36,877 nucleotides of DNA from Rhodocyclaceae bacterium (GTDB lineage: Bacteria > Pseudomonadota > Gammaproteobacteria > Burkholderiales > Rhodocyclaceae): contig JAEUNL010000016.1 in NCBI GenBank assembly GCA_016791115.1, forward strand, positions 1 to 36,877, given 5' to 3'. Below, in pieces: positions 1 through 10,398 of this stretch (its first letter is position 1; each line of letters begins with the position of its first letter). The notes below the pieces were generated by a model, which saw only the letters and a list, made by a program, of their open reading frames with translations, was not told the DNA's origin and did no database searches. A program made the position numbers and the translations under genes.

Positions 1-1310
<1,310 letters not shown>

Positions 1311-1323
1311 CGCAGGTGAGGCC

Positions 1324-2292
1324 ATGACTGACGTCCTCGGACAAGCCGACGCCCTGATCCGCCGCCACCGCAGCTTCGTGGCCAGCCCGACCCAGCGCAA
1401 GCCGGTGGACGAACTGCCGGTGCTGACCGAAGTGGTCGATCTGCCGCCGGCCGCCGGCAGCCCCGACTCGGCATTGCTCGAGGCGCAGGTGGCGCTGCGG
1501 GTCGAGGAACTGCTGCCCTCGCGGGTCGAGCAGCGCATTGCCGAACTGCTGCCGCAGCGGCTGGAAGCGGCGCTGGCCACGCGGCTCGCCGAGGAGCTGC
1601 CGCAGCGCATCGAGGATGCGTTGCCCGAGCGCCTGGCCGAGGCGATGAGCGATCAGCTTGAGGCGGTGCTGCCCGAGCACGTCGAGCGGCGGGTAAAGGA
1701 GTTGCTGCCGCGGCGCGTCGAAGAAGCGCTGACACGCGAACTGGCCGAGCGGCTGCCGCTGGAAATCGAGGCCGCGCTGCCGCTGCGCATCGAGCAACGC
1801 ATGGCAGAGGCGTTGCCGCAGCGCCTGGAACAGGCGCTGCCGGTGCGGCTGGCGGCGGTGCTGCCGCAGGCGATCGAGGATGCGCTGCCGCAGCGCCTGG
1901 CAGAAGTTCTTCCGGCGGAAGTGGAAGCCGCACTTCCCGCGCGGCTGGCCCAGGCCCTGCCGCAGCGCCTGGAACAGGAGTTGCCCGCGCACATCGAGGC
2001 GGCGCTGCGTGAGCGGCTCGACGCGGCGGTGCGCGAGCGCTTCGGCGCCGAACTGCAAAAGCACCTCACGGCGCTGCAGCCCTCGCTGATGCAGTCGGTC
2101 GAAAGCTGGGTCGAATCCGAGTTGCCGCAGGTGGTCTCGCGCGAACTCGACGCGCTGACCGATCGCATCACCGCGGGCACGCTGTCGCATCTGCGCGCCA
2201 CGTTGCTGCCGCAACTGGCGGTGCTGATCGATTCTTCGTCGCTCGAAGAAGCCGGCACCGGCAACCCGGCGCCCACGAGCCGCCCACTCTGA
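1324..2292 (+). CDS. Octad-repeat protein of unknown function between holC and valS
   Basis: Encodes 322 residues with an AGGTGAGG ribosome-binding site before the ATG. I do not recognise a named family. Residues 1-60 are non-repetitive and mildly basic (IRRHRSFVASPTQRK). Residues 64-244 are a regular repeat of the type Leu-Pro-x-Arg-(Leu/Ile/Val)-Glu-x-Ala. The anchor Leu (Val or Met at a few sites) falls at 64, 76, 84, 92, 100, 108, 116, 128, 136, 144, 152, 164, 172, 180, 188, 196, 204, 212, 220, 228, 236 and 244. Every step is 8 residues, except three of 12. Residues 245-305 are a helical tail (LMQSVESWVESELPQVV) and the last 17 residues are disordered in style. No signal peptide or membrane helix is seen. 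The DNA repeats are partly preserved (GCTGCCGCAGCGCCTGG recurs), so internal recombination is possible. Position in the operon argues for a cytosolic protein; function is unknown. Confidence 0.85.
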   Translation: MTDVLGQADALIRRHRSFVASPTQRKPVDELPVLTEVVDLPPAAGSPDSALLEAQVALRVEELLPSRVEQRIAELLPQRLEAALATRLAEELPQRIEDALPERLAEAMSDQLEAVLPEHVERRVKELLPRRVEEALTRELAERLPLEIEAALPLRIEQRMAEALPQRLEQALPVRLAAVLPQAIEDALPQRLAEVLPAEVEAALPARLAQALPQRLEQELPAHIEAALRERLDAAVRERFGAELQKHLTALQPSLMQSVESWVESELPQVVSRELDALTDRITAGTLSHLRATLLPQLAVLIDSSSLEEAGTGNPAPTSRPL

Positions 2293-2329
2293 TCGGGCCG
2301 GCGCGGCATCCGGCTTGCCGGGCTGCCAT

Positions 2330-2400
2330 GCCTGTGAGCCGCATGGAATGGGCTTCTCCGGGCTGCCTGCCCGGAAACCCGCATGGATACTGGCTCGCAG
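2330..2400. repeat. Dispersed intergenic repeat, copy 1 (partial)
   Basis: The segment carries CCGGAAACCCGCATGGA at 2371-2387. The exact reverse complement of these 17 bases occurs at 35230-35246, and the flanks also agree loosely (GGCTG before, ACTGG or CTGG after). It lies between two genes and does not look coding. It is read as a partial member of the repeat seen more fully at 5590-5712 and 35131-35250. It contains no transposase. Confidence 0.5.
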
Positions 2401-2467
2401 GCCGGTCAGACGCAGGGGTGGCGTAACTGCCGTGCGCCGGGCGGCGGTCTCGCTGCGCTGCCGCACG

Positions 2468-2473
2468 TATAAT
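2468..2473 (+). promoter_or_regulatory. Candidate -10 box for valS
   Basis: A perfect TATAAT lies 26 bases before the valS ATG. No good -35 hexamer is found 16-18 bases upstream. Transcription would begin near 2480 and leave a very short leader. There is no clear Shine-Dalgarno sequence before the ATG at 2500. Confidence 0.35.
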
Positions 2474-2499
2474 CGTTTCCTTTTTCCGCACCCTTCACG

Positions 2500-5430
2500 A
2501 TGGAACTCGCCAAGAGCTTCGAACCGGCCGACATCGAGCGCCGCTGGTACCCCGAGTGGGAATCGCGCGGCTACTTCGCTGCCGGCCTCGACACCGCCAA
2601 GACCGACAACTTCTGCATCCTGCTGCCGCCGCCCAACGTTACCGGCACGCTGCACATGGGCCACGGCTTCAACCAGACGCTGATGGACGCGCTGACGCGC
2701 TACCACCGCATGCGCGGCGCCAACACGCTGTGGCAGCCGGGCACCGACCACGCCGGCATCGCCACCCAGATCGTGGTCGAGCGCCAGCTCGATGCGCAGG
2801 GCATCTCGCGCCACGACCTCGGCCGCGACAAGTTCATCGAGAGAGTGTGGGAGTGGAAGGAATTTTCCGGCTCGACCATCACGCGCCAGATGCGCCGCCT
2901 GGGCACCTCGCCCGACTGGACGCGCGAGCGCTTCACGATGGATGCGGGCCTGTCGAAGATCGTCACCGAGACCTTCGTGCGGCTCTACAACGAAGGCCTG
3001 ATCTACCGCGGCAAGCGGCTGGTGAACTGGGACCCGAAGCTGCTCACCGCAGTGTCGGATCTCGAAGTGGTGCAGGAGGAGGAAGACGGATTTCTCTGGC
3101 ATATCCGCTATCCGCTGGCCGATGGTTCCGGTTATCTCACGGTAGCAACCACCCGCCCGGAAACCATGCTCGGCGACACCGCGGTCATGGTGCATCCGGA
3201 AGACGAGCGCTACGCGCACCAGATCGGCAAGACGGTAAAACTGCCCCTGACCGAGCGCGAAATCCCGATCATCGCCGACACCTACGTCGACCGCGAGTTC
3301 GGCACCGGCGTGGTCAAGGTCACGCCGGCGCATGACTTCAACGACTATGCGGTCGGCCTGCGGCACAAGCTGCCGATGATCAACGTATTGACGCTGGACG
3401 GCCGAATCATCGGAGACGACACTCGGGCGTCGGGAGAGCGTGGGCTTGAATACGTAGCAACTCTTCCATCGGGCGGCAAAGTTGCCGCAGGGGATCAACC
3501 CTTGGCCCGACACATTGGAATTCCGAAAAGGTATCAGGGCCTCGACCGCTTCGATGCCCGCAAGGCCATCGTCGCCGATCTGGAAGCGCTCGACCTGCTC
3601 GAGAAGACCGACAAGCACAAGCTCAAGGTGCCACGCGGCGACCGCACGCATGCGGTGATCGAGCCGATGCTCACCGACCAGTGGTTCGTCGCGATGAGCA
3701 AACCCGGCGCAAATGGCAAGAGCATCACCGCACAGGCGCTCGAATGCGTCGCGTCGGGCGAGATCCGCTTCCATCCCGAGAACTGGGTGAACACCTACAA
3801 CCAGTGGCTCAACAACATCCAGGACTGGTGCATCTCGCGCCAGCTCTGGTGGGGCCACCAGATTCCGGCCTGGTACGACGAGGCCGGCAACGTCTACGTC
3901 GCGCACGACGAAGCCGAAGCGCGCGCGCAGGCCGCGGCCAAGGGCAACACCGGCGCACTCAAGCGCGACGAAGACGTGCTCGACACCTGGTATTCGTCGG
4001 CGCTGTGGCCGTTCTCGACGCTGGACTGGACACCGGATTGGAACCCAAACTCGCCGGCCAATTCGAACCCGGCGCTCGACCTTTACCTGCCGTCGAGCGT
4101 ATTGGTCACCGGCTTCGACATCATCTTCTTCTGGGTCGCGCGCATGGTGATGATGACCAAACACATCACCGGCAGGATTCCGTTCCGCGACGTCTATGTG
4201 CATGGCCTGATCCGCGACGCGGAAGGCCAGAAGATGTCGAAGTCCAAGGGCAACGTGCTCGACCCGATCGACCTGATCGACGGCATCGACGTCGATTCCC
4301 TGGTGAAGAAGCGCACCACCGGCCTGATGAACCCGCGCGACGCCGAGAAGATCGAGAAGCGCACCCGCAAGGAGTACCCGAACGGCATTCCGGCCTTTGG
4401 CACCGATGCGCTGCGCTTCACCTTCGCCAGCCTCGCCTCGCCCGGCCGCGACATCAAGTTCGACATGCAGCGCTGCGAGGGCTACCGCAACTTCTGCAAC
4501 AAGCTGTGGAACGCCACGCGCTTCGTGCTGATGAACTGCGAAGGCAAGGACTGCGGCATGCAGCCCTGCGACCACGACTGCGGCCCGGAAGGTCCGCTGC
4601 ATTTCCAGTCGCCCGACCTGTGGATCGTCAATGAACTGCAGCGCGTCGAGGCGGATGTCGAGAAACATTTCGCCGAATACCGCTTCGACCTCGCCGCACA
4701 GTCGGTCTATCGCTTCGTGTGGGACGAATACTGCGACTGGTACGTCGAACTTGCCAAGGTGCAGTTGCAGGCCGGCACCAGCGGCCAGCAGCGCGCCACG
4801 CGGCGCACGCTGCTCCGCGTGCTGGAAGCCGTGCTGCGCCTGGCGCACCCGCTGATTCCGTTCATCACCGAAGAACTGTGGCAGACGGTCGCACCGCTTG
4901 CCGAACGCAAGGTGGCCGACTCGATCATGCTGGCGCCGTATCCGCAGGCGGATCTCGCGCGCGTCGCGCCGAAGGCCGATGCGTGGATGGCGCAGCTGAA
5001 GTCGATGATCGACGCCTGCCGTAGCCTGCGCGGCGAGATGCAGATCGGACCGCAGCAGAAGGTGCCGCTGGTGGTGGCCGGCGACGCCGCGACGGTGAAC
5101 GAATTCGCGCCCTACCTCGCCGCGCTGGCGAAGCTCACCGACGTCACGGCGGCTGGCGAGTCATTGCCCGATTCGGATGCGCCGGTTCAGATCGTCGACG
5201 ATTTCCGCCTGATGTTGAAGATCGAGATCGACGTCGCCGCCGAGCGCATCCGGCTCGACAAAGAGATTGCGCGGCTCGACGGCGAGATCGGCAAGGCCCG
5301 GGGCAGCCTCGGCAACGCGAGCTTCGTCGATCGCGCGCCGCCTGCCGTGGTGGCGCAGATGCGCGAGCGTCTGGCGAATTTCGAATCGACGCTGGAGAAG
5401 CTCAAGGGGCAGCGCAGCCGGCTCGGCTGA
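2500..5430 (+). CDS. valS: Valine--tRNA ligase
   Basis: Encodes 976 residues (E. coli ValRS has 951). This class I synthetase charges tRNA-Val. The HIGH-type motif HMGH lies at residues 52-55 inside [14 protein letters not shown], and KMSKS at about 578-582. The CP1 editing domain lies between them, followed by the anticodon-binding domain and a C-terminal coiled-coil arm (about 900-976, rich in [17 protein letters not shown] sequence). Residues about 302-347, coded by 3402-3540, form an insert in the editing domain that is about 16 residues longer than the corresponding E. coli stretch. The insert's codons are less GC-rich than the rest (for example ggaattccgaaaaggtat). The start gives the standard N-terminus ([17 protein letters not shown]). 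The gene may have its own promoter. Confidence 0.97.
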   Translation: MELAKSFEPADIERRWYPEWESRGYFAAGLDTAKTDNFCILLPPPNVTGTLHMGHGFNQTLMDALTRYHRMRGANTLWQPGTDHAGIATQIVVERQLDAQGISRHDLGRDKFIERVWEWKEFSGSTITRQMRRLGTSPDWTRERFTMDAGLSKIVTETFVRLYNEGLIYRGKRLVNWDPKLLTAVSDLEVVQEEEDGFLWHIRYPLADGSGYLTVATTRPETMLGDTAVMVHPEDERYAHQIGKTVKLPLTEREIPIIADTYVDREFGTGVVKVTPAHDFNDYAVGLRHKLPMINVLTLDGRIIGDDTRASGERGLEYVATLPSGGKVAAGDQPLARHIGIPKRYQGLDRFDARKAIVADLEALDLLEKTDKHKLKVPRGDRTHAVIEPMLTDQWFVAMSKPGANGKSITAQALECVASGEIRFHPENWVNTYNQWLNNIQDWCISRQLWWGHQIPAWYDEAGNVYVAHDEAEARAQAAAKGNTGALKRDEDVLDTWYSSALWPFSTLDWTPDWNPNSPANSNPALDLYLPSSVLVTGFDIIFFWVARMVMMTKHITGRIPFRDVYVHGLIRDAEGQKMSKSKGNVLDPIDLIDGIDVDSLVKKRTTGLMNPRDAEKIEKRTRKEYPNGIPAFGTDALRFTFASLASPGRDIKFDMQRCEGYRNFCNKLWNATRFVLMNCEGKDCGMQPCDHDCGPEGPLHFQSPDLWIVNELQRVEADVEKHFAEYRFDLAAQSVYRFVWDEYCDWYVELAKVQLQAGTSGQQRATRRTLLRVLEAVLRLAHPLIPFITEELWQTVAPLAERKVADSIMLAPYPQADLARVAPKADAWMAQLKSMIDACRSLRGEMQIGPQQKVPLVVAGDAATVNEFAPYLAALAKLTDVTAAGESLPDSDAPVQIVDDFRLMLKIEIDVAAERIRLDKEIARLDGEIGKARGSLGNASFVDRAPPAVVAQMRERLANFESTLEKLKGQRSRLG

Positions 5431-5437
5431 TGCGGCG

Positions 5438-5458
5438 GCGGGCGGCAAGACCGCCCGC
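5438..5458 (+). terminator. Hairpin just after valS, possible terminator
   Basis: An 8-bp perfect stem, GCGGGCGG / CCGCCCGC with loop CAAGA, starts eight bases after the valS stop. No U-tract follows, so it may be an mRNA-stabilising hairpin or a weak terminator. Confidence 0.4.
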
Positions 5459-5589
5459 GTGCGATCCAGCCCGGCCTTGCGCGAGACCCGTTCGCCCTGC
5501 GCCCGTCACAGGGCGGAACAACGCCCGGACGGATTGCGGCGGATCTCGACGGGCTCAGCTCGAACGGCGCACGGCTGGCAAGCCCGGCT

Positions 5590-5712
5590 CGTGAGCACAT
5601 GCCGGGAACGCAGGCGGGACGGGCCTCTCAGCCCATGCCGGCCTGAGTCCGCCTATCCATGAGCCTCGCGGGCCATGCATGCCCAAGGGCGCCAGCCCAT
5701 GCGCCCCCCAGG
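5590..5712. repeat. Dispersed intergenic repeat, copy 2
   Basis: Read on the - strand this stretch begins CTGGGGGGCGCATGGGCTGG and continues with GGGCAT, a CATGG block and AGGCCGGCATG. It matches the + strand at 35137-35217 in the same order with substitutions and small gaps. The gap between valS and the tusA-like gene (5431-5719) has no convincing gene, so the repeat fills non-coding space. GCATGG-type words recur throughout. Confidence 0.5.
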
Positions 5713-5719
5713 CCGGCGG

Positions 5720-5947
5720 CTATTTTCGCCGCAGCAGGAATTCGAACTCGTCGCCCTTGGAATTCTCCGACAGCAGCTCGTTGCCGGTCTGGCGCGCAAA
5801 GGCCTGGAAGTCCTTGACCGAGCCGGGGTCGGTGGCGAGGATGCGCAGCACCTGCCCGCTCGTCATGTCGGCGAGCGCCTTCTTGGCGCGCAGGATGGGC
5901 AGCGGGCAGTTGAGTCCGCGTGCGTCGAGTTCCTTGTCGTGTTGCAT
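5720..5947 (-). CDS. TusA/SirA-family sulfur carrier protein
   Basis: Encodes 75 residues. TusA-type proteins carry sulfur as a persulfide on a single cysteine and pass it on, for example in tRNA thiolation or molybdenum-cofactor-related sulfur transfer. The family's CPxP motif is present at Cys14 (NCPLP), followed by the long helix ILRAKKALADM and the C-terminal strand FEFLLRRK. It lies 71 bases downstream of the bepA-like gene on the same strand, and both are probably transcribed together. GAGG lies a few bases before the ATG. True TusA cannot be told from TusA-like paralogues (YeeD, DsrE-partner types) without a wider comparison, so I leave the symbol open. Confidence 0.9.
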   Translation of the reverse strand: MQHDKELDARGLNCPLPILRAKKALADMTSGQVLRILATDPGSVKDFQAFARQTGNELLSENSKGDEFEFLLRRK

Positions 5948-6018
5948 GCTTGCCTCGGGGATTGCGATGGTCAGGCCGACATCTTACCGGCGCGGGCGCG
6001 GGGCGCAAACGTTCGCCG

Positions 6019-7473
6019 TCAGGGTCCGCCGCGCTGGAGTTTCTTCTCTTCCGCCTGCTGCGCCTTGAGCTGGCGCATCCGCGCATCGATGGCAGAATTT
6101 TCGTAGAAATCGCCGTCGCCGGCCTTCTGCGCCACCTGCAACTGCTCGACCGCAGCGACCAGATTGCCCTGCAGCGCGTATTGCTCGGCCAGTGCGCGGT
6201 GCTGCGCCGCCTGCTTGCCGAGCCCGGCCAGCGCGCGCGCCTGCAGCCGGTAGAGCTGGGCGTCGCTGCTGCGCGCCGAAAGCTCTCGGCCGACGATGTC
6301 GGCGGCCTCCTGGTAGCGGCCGGCGCCGCTTAGCGCGTCAACCTGCGCATAGACCAGCGCACGATTCACCGGAAAGCGCTTGCGCGCCTCGGCAAAGAGC
6401 GCGATCGCACCGGTGGCGTCGCCCTGCGCCAAGCGGATTTCGCCGGCGAGCGACTCCAGCATCGGATGCGACAGCTTCGCCCGTCGCGCGTCGGTAATCG
6501 CCTTCTCGGCACCGGCATACTGCTTTGCGCGCGCCAGCGCACGCGCCAGGCCGTAGTGCGCCACGCCGGGCGCGAGCACCTTGTCGGCGAGGCGTTCCCT
6601 GGCATCGGTAAGCGCCTCCTCCGGCGTGCCGAGTTGGGCGCGCAACTTTGCGCGCACGAGATGGAACTCGACCGAATCGGGCACCTGCCGGTAGGGCAGC
6701 GCCTGCACGCGGTTTTCGACGTCGGTGATGCGCTCGGTCGTCAGCGGATGGGTGCGCAGGTAGGACGGCGCGTTGTTCTCGTACAACCGGCCCGACTGCT
6801 GCAGACGCTCGAAGAAACCTGCCATCGCGCGTGCATCGTAGCCGGCGGCCTGCAGCGTCTGCAGGCCGACGCGATCGGCCTCGCGCTCGAACTCGCGCGT
6901 GTAACCGAGCTGCGACTGGATCGCCGCCGCCTGCGAAGTGGCGATCGCGGCCTGCGCCACGTCGGAATTGCCGCGTGCCGCGAGTACCGCGATCACCAGG
7001 CCAGCCAGTGCAAGCAGCGAGTTCTGCCCCGACTTGCCGACCATGCGCACGATGTGGCGCTGCGTCACGTGCGACACCTCGTGCGCCAGCACCGAGGCCA
7101 GTTCCGATTCGCTGCGCGCCGCGAGGATCAGGCCGGTATGCACGCCGATGAATCCGCCCGGCCACGCGAAGGCGTTGAGCGTGGTGTCCCGCACCGCAAA
7201 AAAGTCGAAGTTCTGGCGCACTTCCTGGCTCGCCGCGACCAGCTTGCCGCCGATCAGGTTCAGGTAATCCTCGACTTCCGCGTCGTCCAGATAGGCCGGG
7301 TCGCGCCAGCGCATGTCACGCATGAAGGATTCGCCGACGCGACGTTCGGCTGCCGGCGAGATCTCCGCCTGGGCCGATTCTCCGAGGTCCGGCAGACCCT
7401 GCGCATCGAGGCTGCGCAAGGGTGCCACTGCCAAGGTGATGGCACAAAATCCGGCAATGATTCGTTGTTTCAC
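6019..7473 (-). CDS. bepA: Periplasmic M48 metalloprotease with TPR domain (BepA/YfgC type)
   Basis: Encodes 484 residues from the GTG at 7473 (E. coli BepA has 487). BepA assists or degrades outer-membrane proteins such as LptD at the BAM complex. With this start, a signal peptide is visible (QRIIAGFCAITLAVAPLRSLDA, cut near residue 24). The zinc motif HEVSH places His131, Glu132 and His135, and Glu198 in EREAD is the third ligand. A TPR region fills about residues 270-470. The frame stays open upstream to an ATG at 7581, but that extension would bury the signal peptide and looks non-coding. The GTG has no obvious ribosome-binding site, so the start is the weak point. The gene is divergent from the response regulator at 7593 and precedes the tusA-like gene. 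Confidence 0.88.
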   Translation of the reverse strand: MKQRIIAGFCAITLAVAPLRSLDAQGLPDLGESAQAEISPAAERRVGESFMRDMRWRDPAYLDDAEVEDYLNLIGGKLVAASQEVRQNFDFFAVRDTTLNAFAWPGGFIGVHTGLILAARSESELASVLAHEVSHVTQRHIVRMVGKSGQNSLLALAGLVIAVLAARGNSDVAQAAIATSQAAAIQSQLGYTREFEREADRVGLQTLQAAGYDARAMAGFFERLQQSGRLYENNAPSYLRTHPLTTERITDVENRVQALPYRQVPDSVEFHLVRAKLRAQLGTPEEALTDARERLADKVLAPGVAHYGLARALARAKQYAGAEKAITDARRAKLSHPMLESLAGEIRLAQGDATGAIALFAEARKRFPVNRALVYAQVDALSGAGRYQEAADIVGRELSARSSDAQLYRLQARALAGLGKQAAQHRALAEQYALQGNLVAAVEQLQVAQKAGDGDFYENSAIDARMRQLKAQQAEEKKLQRGGP

Positions 7474-7592
7474 GATGTTATGATGCGTTCCCGAATGCCC
7501 GGATCGGGGAATCCGGACGCTCACCCCGGCCGCAATGTCGGTTCGAAGACCCGCAATCTTAAGCCCAAAGCCAACCCGCACTGCAGCTTGCC

Positions 7593-8045
7593 ATGCCGAG
7601 TCCAGCCCTGCTGATCGTCGAGGATTCCGCTGAAGACGCGGCGCTGATCACTGCGGCGTTGCGCGGGGCGGTGCCGCCGGAGCAGATCACGGTATGCAGC
7701 ACCGGTGAAGCGGCGCTCGACTTCCTGCACCTGCGCGGCGAGCATGCCGGGCGCCCCGCCTACGAACTGCCTGCACTGGTGCTGCTCGACCTCGGCCTGC
7801 CCGGCGTAAACGGTTTCGAGGTGCTGCGCGCGCTGCGCGCATCGCCGCGCACGCGGCTGCTGCCGGTGATCGTGTTCTCCGCCTCGGTCGAGCAGGCCGA
7901 CGTTCGTCGCGCGATGCAGATGGGCGCCAGCAGCTATATCCGCAAGTCGCTGGATGCCGTGCGCCTGACCGAGAACCTCGAACTGCTGGCACGCTACTGG
8001 CTCGGCCTCAACGTGCCGCCGCCGGTACCCAACCACAAGAGTTGA
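7593..8045 (+). CDS. Single-domain response regulator (Rcp1-like)
   Basis: Encodes 150 residues and consists of a receiver domain only, with no DNA-binding or enzymatic output. The acidic pocket is Glu10/Asp11, the phosphorylation site Asp66 (LLDLGLPG), the switch residue Ser96, and the conserved lysine Lys118 (YIRKS). The insertion around 44-58 ([16 protein letters not shown]) and the style resemble the Rcp1 family that partners phytochrome-like or PAS-containing histidine kinases. No kinase is adjacent; the only kinase in the window is at 27910-30234. The stop lies four bases before the moaC start, so the two genes are probably co-transcribed, although no functional link is known. Confidence 0.9.
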   Translation: MPSPALLIVEDSAEDAALITAALRGAVPPEQITVCSTGEAALDFLHLRGEHAGRPAYELPALVLLDLGLPGVNGFEVLRALRASPRTRLLPVIVFSASVEQADVRRAMQMGASSYIRKSLDAVRLTENLELLARYWLGLNVPPPVPNHKS

Positions 8046-8049
8046 AAGC

Positions 8050-8535
8050 ATGAGCGGATTCACCCATTTCGACGCCCAGGGCCAGGCCCACATGGTCGAC
8101 GTCGGCGACAAGGCCCACACCCAGCGCCTCGCACGCGCCGCCGGCCGCATCGTCATGCAACCCGAAACGCTGAGGATGATCTTGCAAGGCGACGCGAAGA
8201 AAGGCGACGTGCTCGGCGTGGCGCGCATCGCCGCCATCCAGGCCAGCAAGCGTACTTCGGACCTGATCCCGCTCTGCCACCCGATCGCGCTGACGCGCGT
8301 GGCCTGCGAATTCGCCATCGACGAAGCGGCAAACGCCATCGACTGCGAAGTCACCGCCCAGACCGTCGGCCAGACGGGCGTCGAGATGGAAGCCCTGACT
8401 GCCGTCTCGGTCGCGCTGCTGACGATCTACGACATGTGCAAGGCCGTCGACCGCGGCATGCGGATCGAGGCAGTCAAGTTGCTCGAGAAGGATGGGGGGA
8501 AGTCGGGGCGGTGGGTCGGCGACCACCACCTGTAG
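8050..8535 (+). CDS. moaC: Cyclic pyranopterin monophosphate synthase
   Basis: Encodes 161 residues, the normal length. MoaC converts the cyclic GTP product of MoaA into cyclic pyranopterin monophosphate in molybdenum cofactor synthesis. The family blocks are all present: DLIPLCHPI (residues 71-79, including the conserved His77), [14 protein letters not shown] (109-122), [11 protein letters not shown] (127-137) and the glycine-rich KDGGKSG (147-153). The start lies four bases after the response-regulator stop. The GC-rich housekeeping segment ends here; composition changes just downstream. Confidence 0.96.
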   Translation: MSGFTHFDAQGQAHMVDVGDKAHTQRLARAAGRIVMQPETLRMILQGDAKKGDVLGVARIAAIQASKRTSDLIPLCHPIALTRVACEFAIDEAANAIDCEVTAQTVGQTGVEMEALTAVSVALLTIYDMCKAVDRGMRIEAVKLLEKDGGKSGRWVGDHHL

Positions 8536-8853
8536 ATGCTGCTTGAAGTCATGCAGCAGGTGCAAACGCCTTTAAAGCACATCAAGCAGGGAAACGCGCA
8601 GCTACTCGCCGCAGTGCGGGCTACCTGGCACGCATCGCGTCGCAGGCCAACAGGCTCTCGCCAATTCTCCTGTCAATTATGACCAGCATCATGGCACACC
8701 GAATGCCCATACGAGGCGACGTCTTGGTCGAACGTACCCCCGTTCGCTCAACTGTTTTCGCGTCGGCAAACGCATCGAGGCTCACGAGCGCGCCTTGGAC
8801 GCCTGCAACCCTATCTTCTCCTTAACCCCCACAACCGACCGGCGTCCGCTACC
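8536..8853. other. Gap between moaC and the pilin-linked locus
   Basis: 318 bases without a convincing gene on either strand. An imperfect inverted repeat spans the moaC stop (CACCTG and CTGC against GCAGCAGGTG, about 8527-8561, with a bulge), with no U-tract. The base composition shifts here from GC-rich to more even, so this is a plausible edge of the variable region. I saw no attachment-site repeat or integrase. Confidence 0.5.
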
Positions 8854-10398
8854 TCAATTCTTTCGTCCATACCTGTACTCCACCAGCATGTTGTCATCAG
8901 TAATGACCTCTGCTGCCCGCCCTAGGCGTTTCAGATCTTCATTCACATGCACGAATGGAATCTTCGAATGTTCGCGGATCTTGGCACTGCCTTCGCGGAA
9001 CCCGGGTTTTCCGTCCACCGTAACCTTCTTCAGCACATCCCATGCCTCGGCGCTTGCCGCCCGGGAGAACGGATCCCAGTTCGCGCCATAGATGAAGTTC
9101 CGATAGCGTCGAGCCTCCTTGAAAACCGTTGACGCAGTAAGAAAAGCATCCGTTGAACCCGTAGCGTTGAACGCGACCACACCACGCTCTGACAAGTGAT
9201 GGCTGACAAGTTGCATCATCTCGCGAGACAGCAGCATTGAACTGTTGGCTCGCCAATGCCAGGTCGTGTTCATCAATATCAGGTCGTACTTGCGATCCTG
9301 GTGGAACTGCAGCCAACGACGCGCATCGTCAACAATCATATTGACGCGAGGATCTTCCAGCGCGCGCCTTTGCGGATCGTATTTCCTTGCCAGATCGAGA
9401 TATCCCGGATTGATCTCGATGACGTCAATCTCCTCGACACCGGGGAAGCCTTCAACCACCGTCAACCACGATCCGATGGACAGGCCCAAGACCAGAACGC
9501 GTTTTGCCTCTGGCTGCAGTACATGCAACGCCAACGGCCGCTCCAGTCCATTGGTATTGCGCTCGAGATCGACGTTGACCTTGCCATCGTAGACATTGCC
9601 GCCATACACGACGTGATCCACAAACGGCTGCCGCTTTGTGACCGCTTCTTCGGCAATGGCAATGATGCCGTGGCGGCTCTCGTGCATAGCAACAACCGTA
9701 CGCTCACCCACAGACGCAAAGGATATTGCCAGCATCGCCCGATCTTGCCAGCCGAGATGCAAAAAGCATAGCGCAAATACCAAACCTGCCATCGAGCCGC
9801 CCAGCGCCAGCTTACGGCGCGCCTCGCCATGCATTAACCATGCGGACAAAGCGACGCAAGCAATCACTGTCGCCAAGACAGGAAACACCTGTGTAATGGT
9901 CAGGTACTCGAGCAACACATATCCGGTCACCAGCGGCCCAAGGGCCGCCCCGAGCACGTTCAATATATAGACGCGGGAGAAGTGTCCGCCCTTGCCAGCG
10001 TCACCATCAGTCGATTGCTGAGGCGTTCCCAGATGATGCGTGATCGGAAACAGCACCGATAGGGAGGCCGCCGTCAGAAAGATTGCCATCGGGGCCACGA
10101 GGTCGTCGAGAGCCATCTGCCGGGAATGCAGATACGCCCAAGGCGAAGCCGCCGCTATGGCTGCGCACAACCCTAATGCCATCACAGCCCCATTTTCGAT
10201 TGAGTCTCGCGTTGGAAGACGGCAGATACGTTTTCCCACCTGTGCCCCGGCCGCAATTCCCAGCAGGAAAACGGCCAAGACAAAGGCGAACGCCTGAGGC
10301 GTACTGCTATTCGCGTAACCGTAAAGACGAACCCATGCAATTTCCAGCGACAGGCTGCAAAACCCGGTCCAGAAACTGATGAACCTGGCGGCGTTCAT
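8854..10398 (-). CDS. Membrane protein with spermidine-synthase-like domain (second half of split pair)
   Basis: Encodes 514 residues. The N-terminal half has about six to seven membrane helices of the MFS-like type fused to spermidine synthases (FWTGFCSLSLEIAWVRLYGY, then NVLGAALGPLVTGYVLL). The C-terminal half, from about residue 230, is a Rossmann methyltransferase/aminopropyltransferase-like domain (VLVLGLSIGSWLTVVE, then DVIEINPG). Two motifs expected of working aminopropyltransferases are altered: the glycine-rich GGGDG-type loop reads GLSIGS, and the usual D-S/T-DP block reads NTTWHWR. The ATG at 10398 overlaps the upstream stop by four bases (ATGA), so translation is coupled. The frame is open further upstream, but that part lies inside the neighbouring gene. 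The substrate is unknown; polyamine synthesis should not be assumed. Confidence 0.8.
   Translation of the reverse strand: MNAARFISFWTGFCSLSLEIAWVRLYGYANSSTPQAFAFVLAVFLLGIAAGAQVGKRICRLPTRDSIENGAVMALGLCAAIAAASPWAYLHSRQMALDDLVAPMAIFLTAASLSVLFPITHHLGTPQQSTDGDAGKGGHFSRVYILNVLGAALGPLVTGYVLLEYLTITQVFPVLATVIACVALSAWLMHGEARRKLALGGSMAGLVFALCFLHLGWQDRAMLAISFASVGERTVVAMHESRHGIIAIAEEAVTKRQPFVDHVVYGGNVYDGKVNVDLERNTNGLERPLALHVLQPEAKRVLVLGLSIGSWLTVVEGFPGVEEIDVIEINPGYLDLARKYDPQRRALEDPRVNMIVDDARRWLQFHQDRKYDLILMNTTWHWRANSSMLLSREMMQLVSHHLSERGVVAFNATGSTDAFLTASTVFKEARRYRNFIYGANWDPFSRAASAEAWDVLKKVTVDGKPGFREGSAKIREHSKIPFVHVNEDLKRLGRAAEVITDDNMLVEYRYGRKN

Noticed and set aside
7474..7581. ATG at 7581 as the start of the bepA-like gene
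   Set aside because: It would put 36 residues before a normal signal peptide; the GTG at 7473 gives the family length.
6466..7614. A 382-codon + strand frame opposite the bepA-like gene
   Set aside because: Shadow; overlaps the response regulator start and lacks any domain.
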